Shown in pieces: positions 8,316 to 16,304 of a stretch of 64,000 bases of DNA. Source of the stretch: Paractinoplanes lichenicola (GTDB taxonomy: Bacteria > Actinomycetota > Actinomycetes > Mycobacteriales > Micromonosporaceae); the NCBI RefSeq assembly GCF_016785085.1, contig NZ_JAENHO010000019.1, positions 81,175 to 145,174 on the forward strand, in the 5' to 3' direction. The position numbers and the translations under genes were made by a program. The notes under the pieces were generated by a model. The model ran no database searches. It worked only from the letters and a program-made list of their open reading frames with translations, and had not been told where the DNA came from. Numbering within the stretch: the first letter of the stretch is position 1; each line of letters opens with the position of its first letter.

Positions 8316-9190
8316 CGCAACGTCAGCTGGCGGCCGATCAGGCCTTGCTTGGCGCGCCGGGCGTCCGCGTCGAGCGGGCCGGTCTCGGCGAGCGTGTCGG
8401 CGTAACGCTTGGCGAAGTCGGCCAGCGGCGCCTCCCAGTCGGCGCCCTCGGGCTCGCCCGGGATGTCCCACACCGGCACCAGCAGCCCGTGCGCGCGGAA
8501 CATGCCGGCGAACTTGGTCTGCTCGCCCAGCCGCAGGTCGCCCGCGGCGGACAGGCGGGCCAGCGTGTCGAGCGCGCGATCCTCGGCGTCGGGCAGCACC
8601 CAGCGCACGTGACCCTTGTCGGGGGCGACCCGGCACCAGTACGCCGCCCGCCCCGCGGACAGCCGCAGCGTGGGATAGATCGACGCGTTCGCCCGTTCGA
8701 GTGACGCCTTCACGTTCGCGTCCTCGGCCTGCTCGGCGTCCAGCCAGTACTCGAAGCTCTCGTGCATGGTGATCTCGAGCGGGCCGTCGACCAGAATGTC
8801 CTGCAGGCGGGGGCCCTCACCGGGCAGGGCCGGCACGGAGACCGTGTCGCCCGGCTTGGTCTGCAGCGCGCTCAGGATCGCCACCGCCAGGTCGCGCGAG
8901 ACGTCACCCGACTGCACGTGGCGCTGCAGGCCGATGAAGACCCGCCCGTCCTGCCGGGTCATCGCCGGCCAGGCCATGGGCAGCACGGTCGACAGGGTGA
9001 TCGAGCGGTCCCCGTACTCCTCGACGATCTCGGGCCGGAGGGTCAGCGGCGCCGAGGCGGCGGGCACCAGCTCGCGCAGCGCGATCCACTCCGGTTCGTC
9101 GGCCAGGCCCTCGAACGGCCGGGCCACGAAGATGTCCCGCACCTTCTCGCGCTTGGGTGCGGACTGGCGTTGGTTGCGACGCTTGCTCAC
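8312..9190 (-). CDS. DUF5926 family protein
   Basis: 292 residues from GTG (VSKRRNQRQSAPKREKVRDIF). A basic N-terminal tail leads into an alpha/beta protein with PLTLRPEIVEEYGDRSITLS, WPAMTRQDGRVFIGLQ and a C-terminal KFAGMFRAHGLLVPVWDIPG. This matches the actinobacteria-restricted DUF5926 proteins, whose role is unknown. The basic head suggests nucleic-acid or ribosome contact (inference). It is translationally coupled to the downstream GH16-like gene by a 4-base overlap. Confidence 0.82.
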   Translation of the reverse strand: MSKRRNQRQSAPKREKVRDIFVARPFEGLADEPEWIALRELVPAASAPLTLRPEIVEEYGDRSITLSTVLPMAWPAMTRQDGRVFIGLQRHVQSGDVSRDLAVAILSALQTKPGDTVSVPALPGEGPRLQDILVDGPLEITMHESFEYWLDAEQAEDANVKASLERANASIYPTLRLSAGRAAYWCRVAPDKGHVRWVLPDAEDRALDTLARLSAAGDLRLGEQTKFAGMFRAHGLLVPVWDIPGEPEGADWEAPLADFAKRYADTLAETGPLDADARRAKQGLIGRQLTLR

Positions 9191-9240
9191 GGCGAGACAG
9201 CCTAGGCGAGACGGGCCCGAAAAGGACACACCACCCCGCC

Positions 9241-10434
9241 TCAAGCACGCGGCAGACGGACCTCCGCCGTGGTGCCGCCGCCCTCGCGGGGACGCAGCGA
9301 CACCCAGCCGTGCTGCCGTTCGACCAGCCTGCGAACGAGATAGAGCCCCAGGCCGGCGCCCGGATGATGCCGCCGGTCGCCGCCCTCGGCCTGCCAGTAG
9401 CGCTCGAAGGCCCGCTCGACGTGCTCGGGCCGGATGCCCGCGCCCCGATCGGCCAGCCGGAACCGCAGCGTCTCGGCGTCGGCCCCCGCGCACAGCTCGA
9501 CGATCGACCCCGGCGGCGAGTGCTTCTCGGCATTGGTGGCCAGCTCGGTCAGGATCGTCGCGATCGAATCCCTTTCCCCGTACGCCTTGGGCAGCTCACC
9601 GGGCAGGTTGTCGAGCACGATCCGGCGGCGGAGGTCGGCCGGCAGCTCCTCGACCGCGCCCCGCAGCGCCTCGGTCAGGTCGAACGGGCCGGCCGGGGCG
9701 GCGCCGACGTCGCCGTCCTCGCTGGCCGCCGAGAGCAGCCGGTCGACCAGCCGGGCCAGCTCGCCGGCGCGGGTGTTGATGATCCGCACCGCCTCGTGCC
9801 GGCCGACGTCGCCCAGCGTGTCCCAGTGGTTCGACAGCGTGTCGGCGTACCCCTTGATCACCGTGACCGGGGTGCGCAGCTCGTGGCTGGTCACCGCCAC
9901 CCAGAGATCGCGATTCTCCTGGCGGCGGACCTGCTCGCCGCTGTGCGCCGGGAGGCCGTCGCGGGCCGCGTAGAGCCGGCCGACGTAACCCGCCAGCAGC
10001 TCGAGGACGGCGTGATGCTCGGGGCCGGGCTCGTCGTCGCCCTCGCCGAAATAGACGTGCAGCGAGCCCACGATCGTGTCGCCGACCTCGCAGCGCGCGC
10101 CCAGCATGCGCTGCACGTCGCCGCCCTGCACCTGCTTGGCGAACTCGTCGTTGAGCGAGTCGAGCGGGATGAGCAGCGTGCGGCCGTCGCGCAGGCGGGT
10201 GTCGGCGCGATCGACCCGGCGGCCCAGCGCGGGCGTGCAGGCCCCGGTGGCGGCGACGATGCGGCCGTGGTCGGGCGCGTATTCCGCGAAGCCGGCGCCG
10301 CGGCCGCCCAGCGTCTCCTGAGCCAGGCGGACGATCTGCTGCAGCACGGGAAGCCCCGCCTCGCCGGCGTTGATCCGGTCGAGGACCGCGATCTGCCCAC
10401 GCGTCAGCGCGGGATAGTCGGGGTGCTCCGGCAT
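9241..10434 (-). CDS. Soluble GAF-type sensor histidine kinase
   Basis: 397 residues starting MPEHPDYPALTRGQIAVLDR. A GAF-like sensor region (about 20-165) lacks transmembrane segments. A HisKA domain with the phospho-acceptor H-box VAVTSHELRTPVTVIKGYAD follows. The HATPase domain has the N-box ELATNAEKHSP, the G1 box DRGAGI and the G2 box PGAGLGLYLVRRL. It is a cytoplasmic autokinase and no cognate response regulator is adjacent (orphan). A start 15 codons upstream is possible. Confidence 0.9.
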   Translation of the reverse strand: MPEHPDYPALTRGQIAVLDRINAGEAGLPVLQQIVRLAQETLGGRGAGFAEYAPDHGRIVAATGACTPALGRRVDRADTRLRDGRTLLIPLDSLNDEFAKQVQGGDVQRMLGARCEVGDTIVGSLHVYFGEGDDEPGPEHHAVLELLAGYVGRLYAARDGLPAHSGEQVRRQENRDLWVAVTSHELRTPVTVIKGYADTLSNHWDTLGDVGRHEAVRIINTRAGELARLVDRLLSAASEDGDVGAAPAGPFDLTEALRGAVEELPADLRRRIVLDNLPGELPKAYGERDSIATILTELATNAEKHSPPGSIVELCAGADAETLRFRLADRGAGIRPEHVERAFERYWQAEGGDRRHHPGAGLGLYLVRRLVERQHGWVSLRPREGGGTTAEVRLPRA

Positions 10435-10480
10435 GTCTGCGAGTCTGCCTCGCTTCTCCGGCGCGGGATAGTGTCCCACG

Positions 10481-11272
10481 TCACAAAGCGCTCAGGGCGT
10501 CGAGCACGAAGCGGGGCCGGTCGGTGATGACCCCCTCCACCCGATGCTCGAGCACCATGTCGAGATCCGCCTGGTTGTTGACGGTCCAGACGTACGCCTG
10601 GTGGCCCGCGGCCCGGATGGCCGGGATCAGCCCCGGGCGGGACCGCACGAGCGCGGCACCCGGCCCGGCGATCCGCGCGCCGAACGGCAGGCGGCCCCGG
10701 CCGATCCCGGGCGGCAGGATCTCGATCAGATAGACCGTCGGCAGGGCCGGCGCCTGGGCCCGCACCCGGCGCAGGGCCAGCGCGGCGAACGACATCACGG
10801 TCACCTGGACGGGATCGTCCGGCTTCGGCTCGTCGAGGCCGTAACGGTGCAGCAGCTTGACCAGCCGGCGCTCGACCTCGGCTCCGTACCGTGACGGATG
10901 CTTGGTCTCGATGAGTAGCCTCACCGGTCGCCCGCTGTCACGCACCGCAGCCAGCAGCCGGTCGAGCGTCAGCAGCCGGGAGAACTCGGGCAGCGGCTCC
11001 TCGTCGACCGGATAGCCGGGATGCCAGGAGCCGAAGTCGAGCGAGTCGAGCTCGGCCAGCGTCTTGGCGCTGACCCGGCCGCGGCCGTTGCTGGTGCGGC
11101 CGAGCTTGCCGTCGTGCACGCAGACGAGGTGACCGTCGCGGGTGAGCCGGACGTCGCACTCCAGCCCGTCCACGCCCTCCTCGAGAGCGCGCATGTACGC
11201 CGCGAGCGTGTGCTCGGGCAGCGCGTCGGCGCCTCCGCGGTGGGCGAAGACGAGCGGGCGGTAGTCGCTCAC
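10481..11272 (-). CDS. Glycerophosphodiester phosphodiesterase
   Basis: 263 residues from GTG (VSDYRPLVFAHRGG). The GDPD active-site signatures are present: AHRGGADALPEHT, LECDVRLTRDGHLVCVHD and RLLIETKHP. It hydrolyses glycerophosphodiesters from phospholipid turnover to glycerol-3-phosphate and an alcohol. There is no signal peptide, so it is cytoplasmic. The start overlaps the stop of the upstream rhodanese gene by 4 bases (GTGA), so the two are translationally coupled. Confidence 0.93.
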   Translation of the reverse strand: MSDYRPLVFAHRGGADALPEHTLAAYMRALEEGVDGLECDVRLTRDGHLVCVHDGKLGRTSNGRGRVSAKTLAELDSLDFGSWHPGYPVDEEPLPEFSRLLTLDRLLAAVRDSGRPVRLLIETKHPSRYGAEVERRLVKLLHRYGLDEPKPDDPVQVTVMSFAALALRRVRAQAPALPTVYLIEILPPGIGRGRLPFGARIAGPGAALVRSRPGLIPAIRAAGHQAYVWTVNNQADLDMVLEHRVEGVITDRPRFVLDALSAL

Positions 11273-11604
11273 AGAACTTGTGCTTGCTGCCCGTTCTCGC
11301 TGACGACCTCGCGGCCGGCGAACGCCCAGGACTGCATGCCGCCGTCCAGGTTGCGCACGTTGTCCCAGCCGTTGCCCATCAGATAGGAGACGACCTGGCC
11401 GGAGCGGCCGCCGGAACGGCAGACGACCACCACCTCCCGATCGGTCGGGACCTCGGCCATGCGGGCCGGGATCTCCATCATCGGCAGGTGGTGGGCGCCG
11501 GGAGCGTGCCCCGCCGTCCACTCGTCGGGCTCGCGCACGTCGAGCAGATAAGCGTCGTCGCCGACCTCGGCGGGGGTCACGCTGGGTACTTGGGGTCCGA
11601 ACAC
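11269..11604 (-). CDS. Single-domain rhodanese-like protein
   Basis: 111 residues, one rhodanese domain. DVREPDEWTAGHAPGAHHLP is the CH2A-type motif, and the active loop VVVCRSGGRSGQV carries the persulfide-forming cysteine. GWDNVRNLDGGMQSW is the C-terminal CH2B motif. It probably transfers or carries sulfane sulfur in the cytoplasm; the acceptor is not evident. It is the first gene of an overlapping pair with the GDPD gene. Confidence 0.93.
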   Translation of the reverse strand: MFGPQVPSVTPAEVGDDAYLLDVREPDEWTAGHAPGAHHLPMMEIPARMAEVPTDREVVVVCRSGGRSGQVVSYLMGNGWDNVRNLDGGMQSWAFAGREVVSENGQQAQVL

Positions 11605-11623
11605 GACCCCAAGCGTACGGGGA

Positions 11624-12850
11624 TCAGTTGCCGCCCGCGGCGTCCGACCCCTTCTTGAGGTTCGCCGCCATCCACGTGTCCATGTCGTCGGCCGCGACCG
11701 CCTTGAACAGGGCGAGCGCCTTCTCCTTGTCCGAGACCACCACGGACTGGCCGTCGATCGTGTCGCTGCCCTTGTTGGGGCTGGTGATGAACGTCAAGTT
11801 GTTGCCGCGGACGCCGCGCATCTCGGCCGCCATGTCGGTCAGCGAGAAGTCGTTGTCGACCGTGACGGCCGCGGTGACCGCCTTGAGGAACGAGTTCAGC
11901 TTGGCCGGGTTGGTGATCGTGCCGCTGCTGGCCGCCTTGTCCATGATCGCCTTGAGGAACTCCTGCTGGTGCTGCATGCGGGCGAAGTCACCCCGGGCGA
12001 ACTGCTTGCGCTGCCGCACCCAGTCGAGGGCCTGCTCGCCGTTCATGTGCATGGTGCCCTTCTTGAACACCCGGAACGGCTTGTGGATCGACGTGACGGT
12101 CTGCTCGACCTTGAGGTCAACGCCGCCGAGCGCGTCGGTGACCTCCTTGAAGCCGCCGAAGTCGATCGCCATGACGTGGTCGATCTTGACGTCGGTCAGG
12201 CACTCGACCGTGTGCACGGCGCGGGGCAGGCCGCCGAACGCGAAGGCCGCGTTGATCTTGGCCCGGCTGCCGTCGCCGCACTCGGCCTCGTTGCTCTTGG
12301 GGATGACCACCCAGAGGTCGCGCGGGATCGAGATGAGCTGCGCGGATTTGTGGTCCTCGGGGATGTGCATGAGGATCAGCGTGTCGGCGCGCCACTTGCC
12401 GGCGCCGTCGTCCTTCGAGTCGGGGTCGCGGGAGTCGCTGCCCACCAGCAGCATGTTCTGCGCGCCCTCGATGGCCTTGGCCGGCCGGTCGGCGTTGATG
12501 CCGGTGAAGGCGTCGGTGCGCTTGAGGTCCTTGTCGAGACCCGAGGCGTAGCCGTAGAGCGAGATGCCCGCGATGATCGCGATGATCAGGACGGCCAGAC
12601 CGGCCAGCAGGGCGATCCGCCCCCACTTGGGCTTGGGCCGGCGGCCGCGATAAGAGGTGCCGCGGCCGGGGTCACCCGGAGGAGGGGTGCCGCCGCCTCC
12701 GCCGCCAGCGCCACGGGGCGGCCAGTTGTCGCGCTGCGGCGACGCGTTGCCACGGTATGCACCCGCAGGGCGGGCGGAGGCCCGGCCCGACGACGGGACA
12801 GAGGCTCGACCGGAACCGGAACTCCCGTAAGGGGACGTAGGCGCTGACAT
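11624..12850 (-). CDS. LytR-CpsA-Psr (LCP) family cell-wall polymer ligase
   Basis: 408 residues. A Ser/Gly/Pro-rich cytoplasmic tail (1-75) is followed by one transmembrane helix (about 79-101) and an extracellular LCP domain. Motifs are NMLLVGSDSRDP, WRADTLILMHIP, ISIPRDLWVVIP and LDWVRQRKQFARGDFARMQHQQ, which include the conserved Arg/Asp residues that bind the polyprenyl pyrophosphate. LCP proteins attach glycopolymers (arabinogalactan or teichoic-type) to peptidoglycan. It is transcribed alone. Confidence 0.92.
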   Translation of the reverse strand: MSAPTSPYGSSGSGRASVPSSGRASARPAGAYRGNASPQRDNWPPRGAGGGGGGTPPPGDPGRGTSYRGRRPKPKWGRIALLAGLAVLIIAIIAGISLYGYASGLDKDLKRTDAFTGINADRPAKAIEGAQNMLLVGSDSRDPDSKDDGAGKWRADTLILMHIPEDHKSAQLISIPRDLWVVIPKSNEAECGDGSRAKINAAFAFGGLPRAVHTVECLTDVKIDHVMAIDFGGFKEVTDALGGVDLKVEQTVTSIHKPFRVFKKGTMHMNGEQALDWVRQRKQFARGDFARMQHQQEFLKAIMDKAASSGTITNPAKLNSFLKAVTAAVTVDNDFSLTDMAAEMRGVRGNNLTFITSPNKGSDTIDGQSVVVSDKEKALALFKAVAADDMDTWMAANLKKGSDAAGGN

Positions 12851-12934
12851 GAAACTAGATTACGTACCCGGCGCCCGAACGCCCTGCCATCAAACCGACA
12901 CGGCACGAAGTCGGGAGAACGCTCAGCAGGAGAA

Positions 12935-12964
12935 ATGCGGGCCCGGTGGCGGCCGGGCCCGCAT
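12935..12964 (-). terminator. Terminator after the ActP symporter gene
   Basis: A 12-bp inverted repeat (ATGCGGGCCCGG pairing with CCGGGCCCGCAT) with a 6-nt loop lies 18 bases beyond the symporter stop codon on the minus strand. The minus-strand transcript continues into TTTCTCC, giving a weak U-tract. Confidence 0.75.
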
Positions 12965-12981
12965 GTCGAATTAATCCAGAC

Positions 12982-14658
12982 TTAGTGCGCGCCGTGGCCC
13001 GTGAGCGACCGGACCTCGAGCTCGGCGTACTTCGCGGTGTCGTCCTCCTTCGAGAGCACCGTGCCGATCCAGCCGCACAGGAAGCCGATCGGGATCGAGA
13101 TGATGCCCGGGTTGGAGAGCGGGAAGAAGTGCCAGTCGCTGTCCGGGAACATGGCGGTGGCCGAGCCGGAGACGACCGGCGAGAAGAACACCAGGACCAC
13201 GGCCGCGATCAGGCCGCCGTAGATCGACCACAGCGCGCCCGAGGTGTTGAAGCGCCGCCAGAACAGGCTGTAGAGGATCGCCGGCAGGTTGGCCGAGGCC
13301 GCCACCGCGAACGCGAGCGCGACCAGGAAGGCCACGTTCAGGCTCTGCGCGAAGATCGACAGCGCGATCGCGACCGCGCCGATGACCAGGGCCGAGATGC
13401 GGGCGACCCGCACCTCGTCGCGCTCGTTGGCGTTGCCGCGCTTGATCACGCTGGCGTAGAAGTCGTGCGCGAGGCTCGACGACGAGGCCAGGGTCAGGCC
13501 GGCCACGACGGCCAGGATCGTGGCGAACGCGACCGCCGCGATGATGGCCAGCAGGACCGCGCCGCCGGTGTCGCCGCCCAGATAGTCGACGCCGAGCGCC
13601 TGGGCCAGCTGCGGCGCCGCCGTGTTGCCCGCCTTGTCCTGCGCGGTGATGTTCGCGCCGCCCACCAGGGCCGCCGCGCCGAAGCCGAGGGCCAGGGTGA
13701 ACAGGTAGAACGTGCCGATGATGCCGATCGCCCAGAGCACGCTCTTGCGGGCGATCTTGCTGGTCGGCACGGTGTAGAAGCGGGTCAGGATGTGCGGCAG
13801 GCCGGCCGTGCCGAGCACCAGCGCGATGCCCAGCGAGAGCAGGTCCATCTTGCTGTAGAAGGTGGCCGACGCGCTGGCCGACTCGATGCCGTAGCGCAGG
13901 CCCGGCTCGAGGAAGGCGTCCCCCTTGCCCGACTGCGCGGCGGCGTCGCCGAGCAGCTGCGACAGGTTGAACTTGTAGTGCGCGAGCACCAGGATCGTCA
14001 TCAGCAGGGCGCCGGTCATCAGCATGAACGCCTTGACGATCTGGACGTACGTGGTGCCCTTCATGCCGCCGACGATGACGTAGACGATCATCAGGGCGCC
14101 GACCAGGATGATCGTGGCGACCTTGGCAGTGTCCGCGTCCATGCCGAGGAACGTGGCTCCGGGCTTGATGCCCAGCAGCAGCGAGACGAGCGCGCCGGCG
14201 CCGACCATCTGGGCGATCAGATAGAAGATCGAGACCACGATCGTGGAGACGCTGGCCGCCGTACGGACCGGGCGCTGGCGCATCCGGAAGGCGAGCACGT
14301 CGGCCATCGTGTAGCGGCCCGAGTTGCGCAGATACTCGGCGACCAGCAGCAGCGCGACGAGCCAGGCGACGAGGAACCCGATGGAGTAGAGGAAGCCGTC
14401 ATAGCCGTACAGGGCGATCAGGCCGGCGATGCCGAGGAAGGACGCCGCCGACATGTAGTCGCCGCCGATGGCCATGCCGTTCTGGAACCCGGAGAACTGG
14501 CGGCCGCCGGCGTAGAAGTCGGTGGCCGTCTTGGTCTGCCGGCTGGCCCAGATCGTGATGGCCAGCGTGATCGCCACGAAGACCAGGAACAGCGTGATCG
14601 TGAGACCGCGGGAGGTCGAGGTGGAGACCTCGGCCGCGAACAGATGCGGCTCCATCAC
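12982..14658 (-). CDS. actP: Cation:acetate symporter (SSS family)
   Basis: 558 residues with about 13 transmembrane segments. Family motifs include TATDFYAGGRQFSGFQNGMAIGG near the N-terminus, GDYMSAASFLGIAGLIALYGYDG, and GGMKGTTYVQIVKAFMLMTG. The sequence matches ActP-type sodium:solute symporters that import acetate or related short-chain monocarboxylates. Its ATG overlaps the stop codon of the DUF485 gene by 4 bases, the standard yjcH-actP arrangement. Substrate assignment follows the family and context, not a direct residue marker. Confidence 0.9.
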   Translation of the reverse strand: MMEPHLFAAEVSTSTSRGLTITLFLVFVAITLAITIWASRQTKTATDFYAGGRQFSGFQNGMAIGGDYMSAASFLGIAGLIALYGYDGFLYSIGFLVAWLVALLLVAEYLRNSGRYTMADVLAFRMRQRPVRTAASVSTIVVSIFYLIAQMVGAGALVSLLLGIKPGATFLGMDADTAKVATIILVGALMIVYVIVGGMKGTTYVQIVKAFMLMTGALLMTILVLAHYKFNLSQLLGDAAAQSGKGDAFLEPGLRYGIESASASATFYSKMDLLSLGIALVLGTAGLPHILTRFYTVPTSKIARKSVLWAIGIIGTFYLFTLALGFGAAALVGGANITAQDKAGNTAAPQLAQALGVDYLGGDTGGAVLLAIIAAVAFATILAVVAGLTLASSSSLAHDFYASVIKRGNANERDEVRVARISALVIGAVAIALSIFAQSLNVAFLVALAFAVAASANLPAILYSLFWRRFNTSGALWSIYGGLIAAVVLVFFSPVVSGSATAMFPDSDWHFFPLSNPGIISIPIGFLCGWIGTVLSKEDDTAKYAELEVRSLTGHGAH

Positions 14659-15026
14659 TCACCTTCCTTCTTCACGTCGGAGGCGGTGGTGGAGGAGGAG
14701 TCGGCGGAGAGGTCGGCGTGGATCTTCTCGGCCAGCGGGTCGATCTTGCGAGCCGCGTAGCGCGAGTAGTACCAGGCGATCAGGAACGTGGACACGAACT
14801 GGAGCAGGCCGAAGACCAGCGCGACGTTGATGTTGCCGACGATCTTGGCGCCCATGAAGCCGCGGGCGTACGCGGAGAGCAGGACATAGAGGGCGTACCA
14901 GAGGAAGAACGCGACCGTCATCGGGAAGACGAAACTGCGTACGGCATGACGCAGCCGGCCGAATTCCTCGGAGTCTTGGACGGCCCGATACCTCTCGGTG
15001 GAGGACGAGGGCACTTCGGTAGTCAC
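14655..15026 (-). CDS. DUF485 membrane protein (symporter partner)
   Basis: 123 residues with two transmembrane helices around FPMTVAFFLWYALYVLLSAY and NVALVFGLLQFVSTFLIAWY, and the ARKIDPLAEKI motif after the second helix. This is the DUF485/YjcH family, almost always encoded immediately before actP-type symporters. Its function is unknown; it is thought to be an accessory subunit. It overlaps the symporter gene by 4 bases. Confidence 0.92.
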   Translation of the reverse strand: MTTEVPSSSTERYRAVQDSEEFGRLRHAVRSFVFPMTVAFFLWYALYVLLSAYARGFMGAKIVGNINVALVFGLLQFVSTFLIAWYYSRYAARKIDPLAEKIHADLSADSSSTTASDVKKEGE

Positions 15027-15152
15027 CGGGGTTCACCACCTTCGGGGTGAGGGCGGACTTTCCGGCAACCTATGAAGAACTCCGGGCGCCCGAGAGCGAC
15101 CGGTCGGCCCTTGCGCCGAGTGGCGGTCTGACTGCGGTGAGCGGGGCGGCGG

Positions 15153-15668
15153 TCAACCGCCCAGCGTGCGATATCGACCGCGATAGTGGATCAGGGGATC
15201 GGCCGGCGGCCCGGCCTCGACCGTCTCGATCACCGCCTCGACCAGCAACGCCCAGCCGGCGACCCGGGAGGACTCGAGCCGGCAGCCCGCCCACGTCCGC
15301 GCGCCCGCGGGCACCGGGCCGTACGCGGTGTCGGCCCAGTCGTCGCCGGCGAACAGGCCGCCCGGCGCGGGCATCAGCCCGGCGAACCGGTCGGCCAGCT
15401 GCCGGTCGGCCGGGGTCAGGGTGACCACCGCGAACCGGCCGCTGCGCTCGGCCGCCGCCCAGAAGTCGCTCTCGTCGTCGATCAGTCCGAGCACGCGGCC
15501 GGGGTCACCGTCGGCGACCAGCGTCGACGACACGGTGAGCCCGGCCGGCCCGGCGGCGGTCCAGAGCGTGACGGGGGCGGCCAGGCGCCCGCGCAACCGC
15601 CGGACCGGGGACTTCTCCTCGTCGGGTGTGGCGAAGGGATCGGTCGAATGAATCGTCACGGACACCAT
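15153..15668 (-). CDS. Flavin reductase-like (FMN-binding split barrel) protein
   Basis: 171 residues. The N-terminal barrel strands RRLRGRLAAPVTLWTAAGPAGLTVSSTLV, ending in the FMN phosphate-binding SSTLVADGDP, and FAVVTLTPADRQLADRFAGLM are typical of flavin reductase domain proteins. WAGCRLESSRVAGWALLVEAV matches the C-terminal dimer strands. It may reduce FMN with NAD(P)H or bind F420/heme-like cofactors as relatives do. The start is uncertain between 15674 (GTG) and 15668 (ATG). It is monocistronic. Confidence 0.82.
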   Translation of the reverse strand: MVSVTIHSTDPFATPDEEKSPVRRLRGRLAAPVTLWTAAGPAGLTVSSTLVADGDPGRVLGLIDDESDFWAAAERSGRFAVVTLTPADRQLADRFAGLMPAPGGLFAGDDWADTAYGPVPAGARTWAGCRLESSRVAGWALLVEAVIETVEAGPPADPLIHYRGRYRTLGG

Positions 15669-15749
15669 TCTCACTTTGGTTACAGAAGGTGCACATAGCT
15701 ATCCCTCTTGATTGATCAACAACTATCTTCTGTGCGGAGGGGGTCGTCC

Positions 15750-15983
15750 GTGCGTCAGCAAGTGCAGCTGGAACCCGGCGAGGTGCTGCACATCGGCGAC
15801 GAGGCGAGCGTGCAGTTCGCCGGCGATCGGGCCCTGACCTTCCGGCTGATCCGGGTCGACCAGCGCAGCACGTACGACGGGTGGTTGTGGCTCGAGGGCT
15901 ATGTGCTCGGGGCCGACGGCTCCGCGGTGCAGCGCCGCCGTGTTTTCGTCCGGCGGGAGGGCCTCCATCCGGCCAACGGGTGA
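15750..15983 (+). CDS. Small beta-rich protein, first of a tandem pair
   Basis: 77 residues from GTG at 15750, which has GGAGGGGG about 6 bases upstream. The core, VQFAGDRALTFRLIRVDQRS followed by TYDGWLWLEGYVLG, is predicted all-beta. The next gene encodes a clear paralogue with the same core. No known domain is recognised; the length and Trp-rich strand pattern suggest a small OB- or SH3-like barrel (inference). Confidence 0.75.
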   Translation: MRQQVQLEPGEVLHIGDEASVQFAGDRALTFRLIRVDQRSTYDGWLWLEGYVLGADGSAVQRRRVFVRREGLHPANG

Positions 15984-16076
15984 GACGCGTTCGGGGCATG
16001 GGGGCCCGAACGATTCCTCGGTAGCGTAATCCCCTTCGTCATCGCGGACGTATGAAGCGACATGGGGGACAGGCGG

Positions 16077-16304
16077 ATGGCCGAGCCGTTGCCGAAACCC
16101 GGCGACGTGCTCTTCGTGGGTGGCGCGGCCAGCGTGCAGTTCCAGGGCGACCGGGCGCTCACCTTCCGGGTCATCCGGGTCGACCCGCGTATCACGTACG
16201 ACGGGTGGTTGTGGCTCGACGGCTATGTGCTCGGCCCGTCCGGCGACGCCCTGGAGCGCCGCGTGATCTTTGTGAAAAAGGACGGGCTGGTCAAGAAGCG
16301 GTGA
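16077..16304 (+). CDS. Small beta-rich protein, second of a tandem pair
   Basis: 75 residues, MAEPLPKPGDVLFVGGAASV. The start at 16077 is preferred over the ATG at 16062 because the GGGGGACAGGCGG between them is the likely ribosome binding site. About two-thirds of positions match the previous protein, including GDRALTF, VIRVD and TYDGWLWLDGYVLG. A 94-bp spacer separates the two genes, so they may have separate promoters. Function unknown. The 3' end overlaps the convergent ABC permease gene by 14 bases. Confidence 0.78.
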   Translation: MAEPLPKPGDVLFVGGAASVQFQGDRALTFRVIRVDPRITYDGWLWLDGYVLGPSGDALERRVIFVKKDGLVKKR

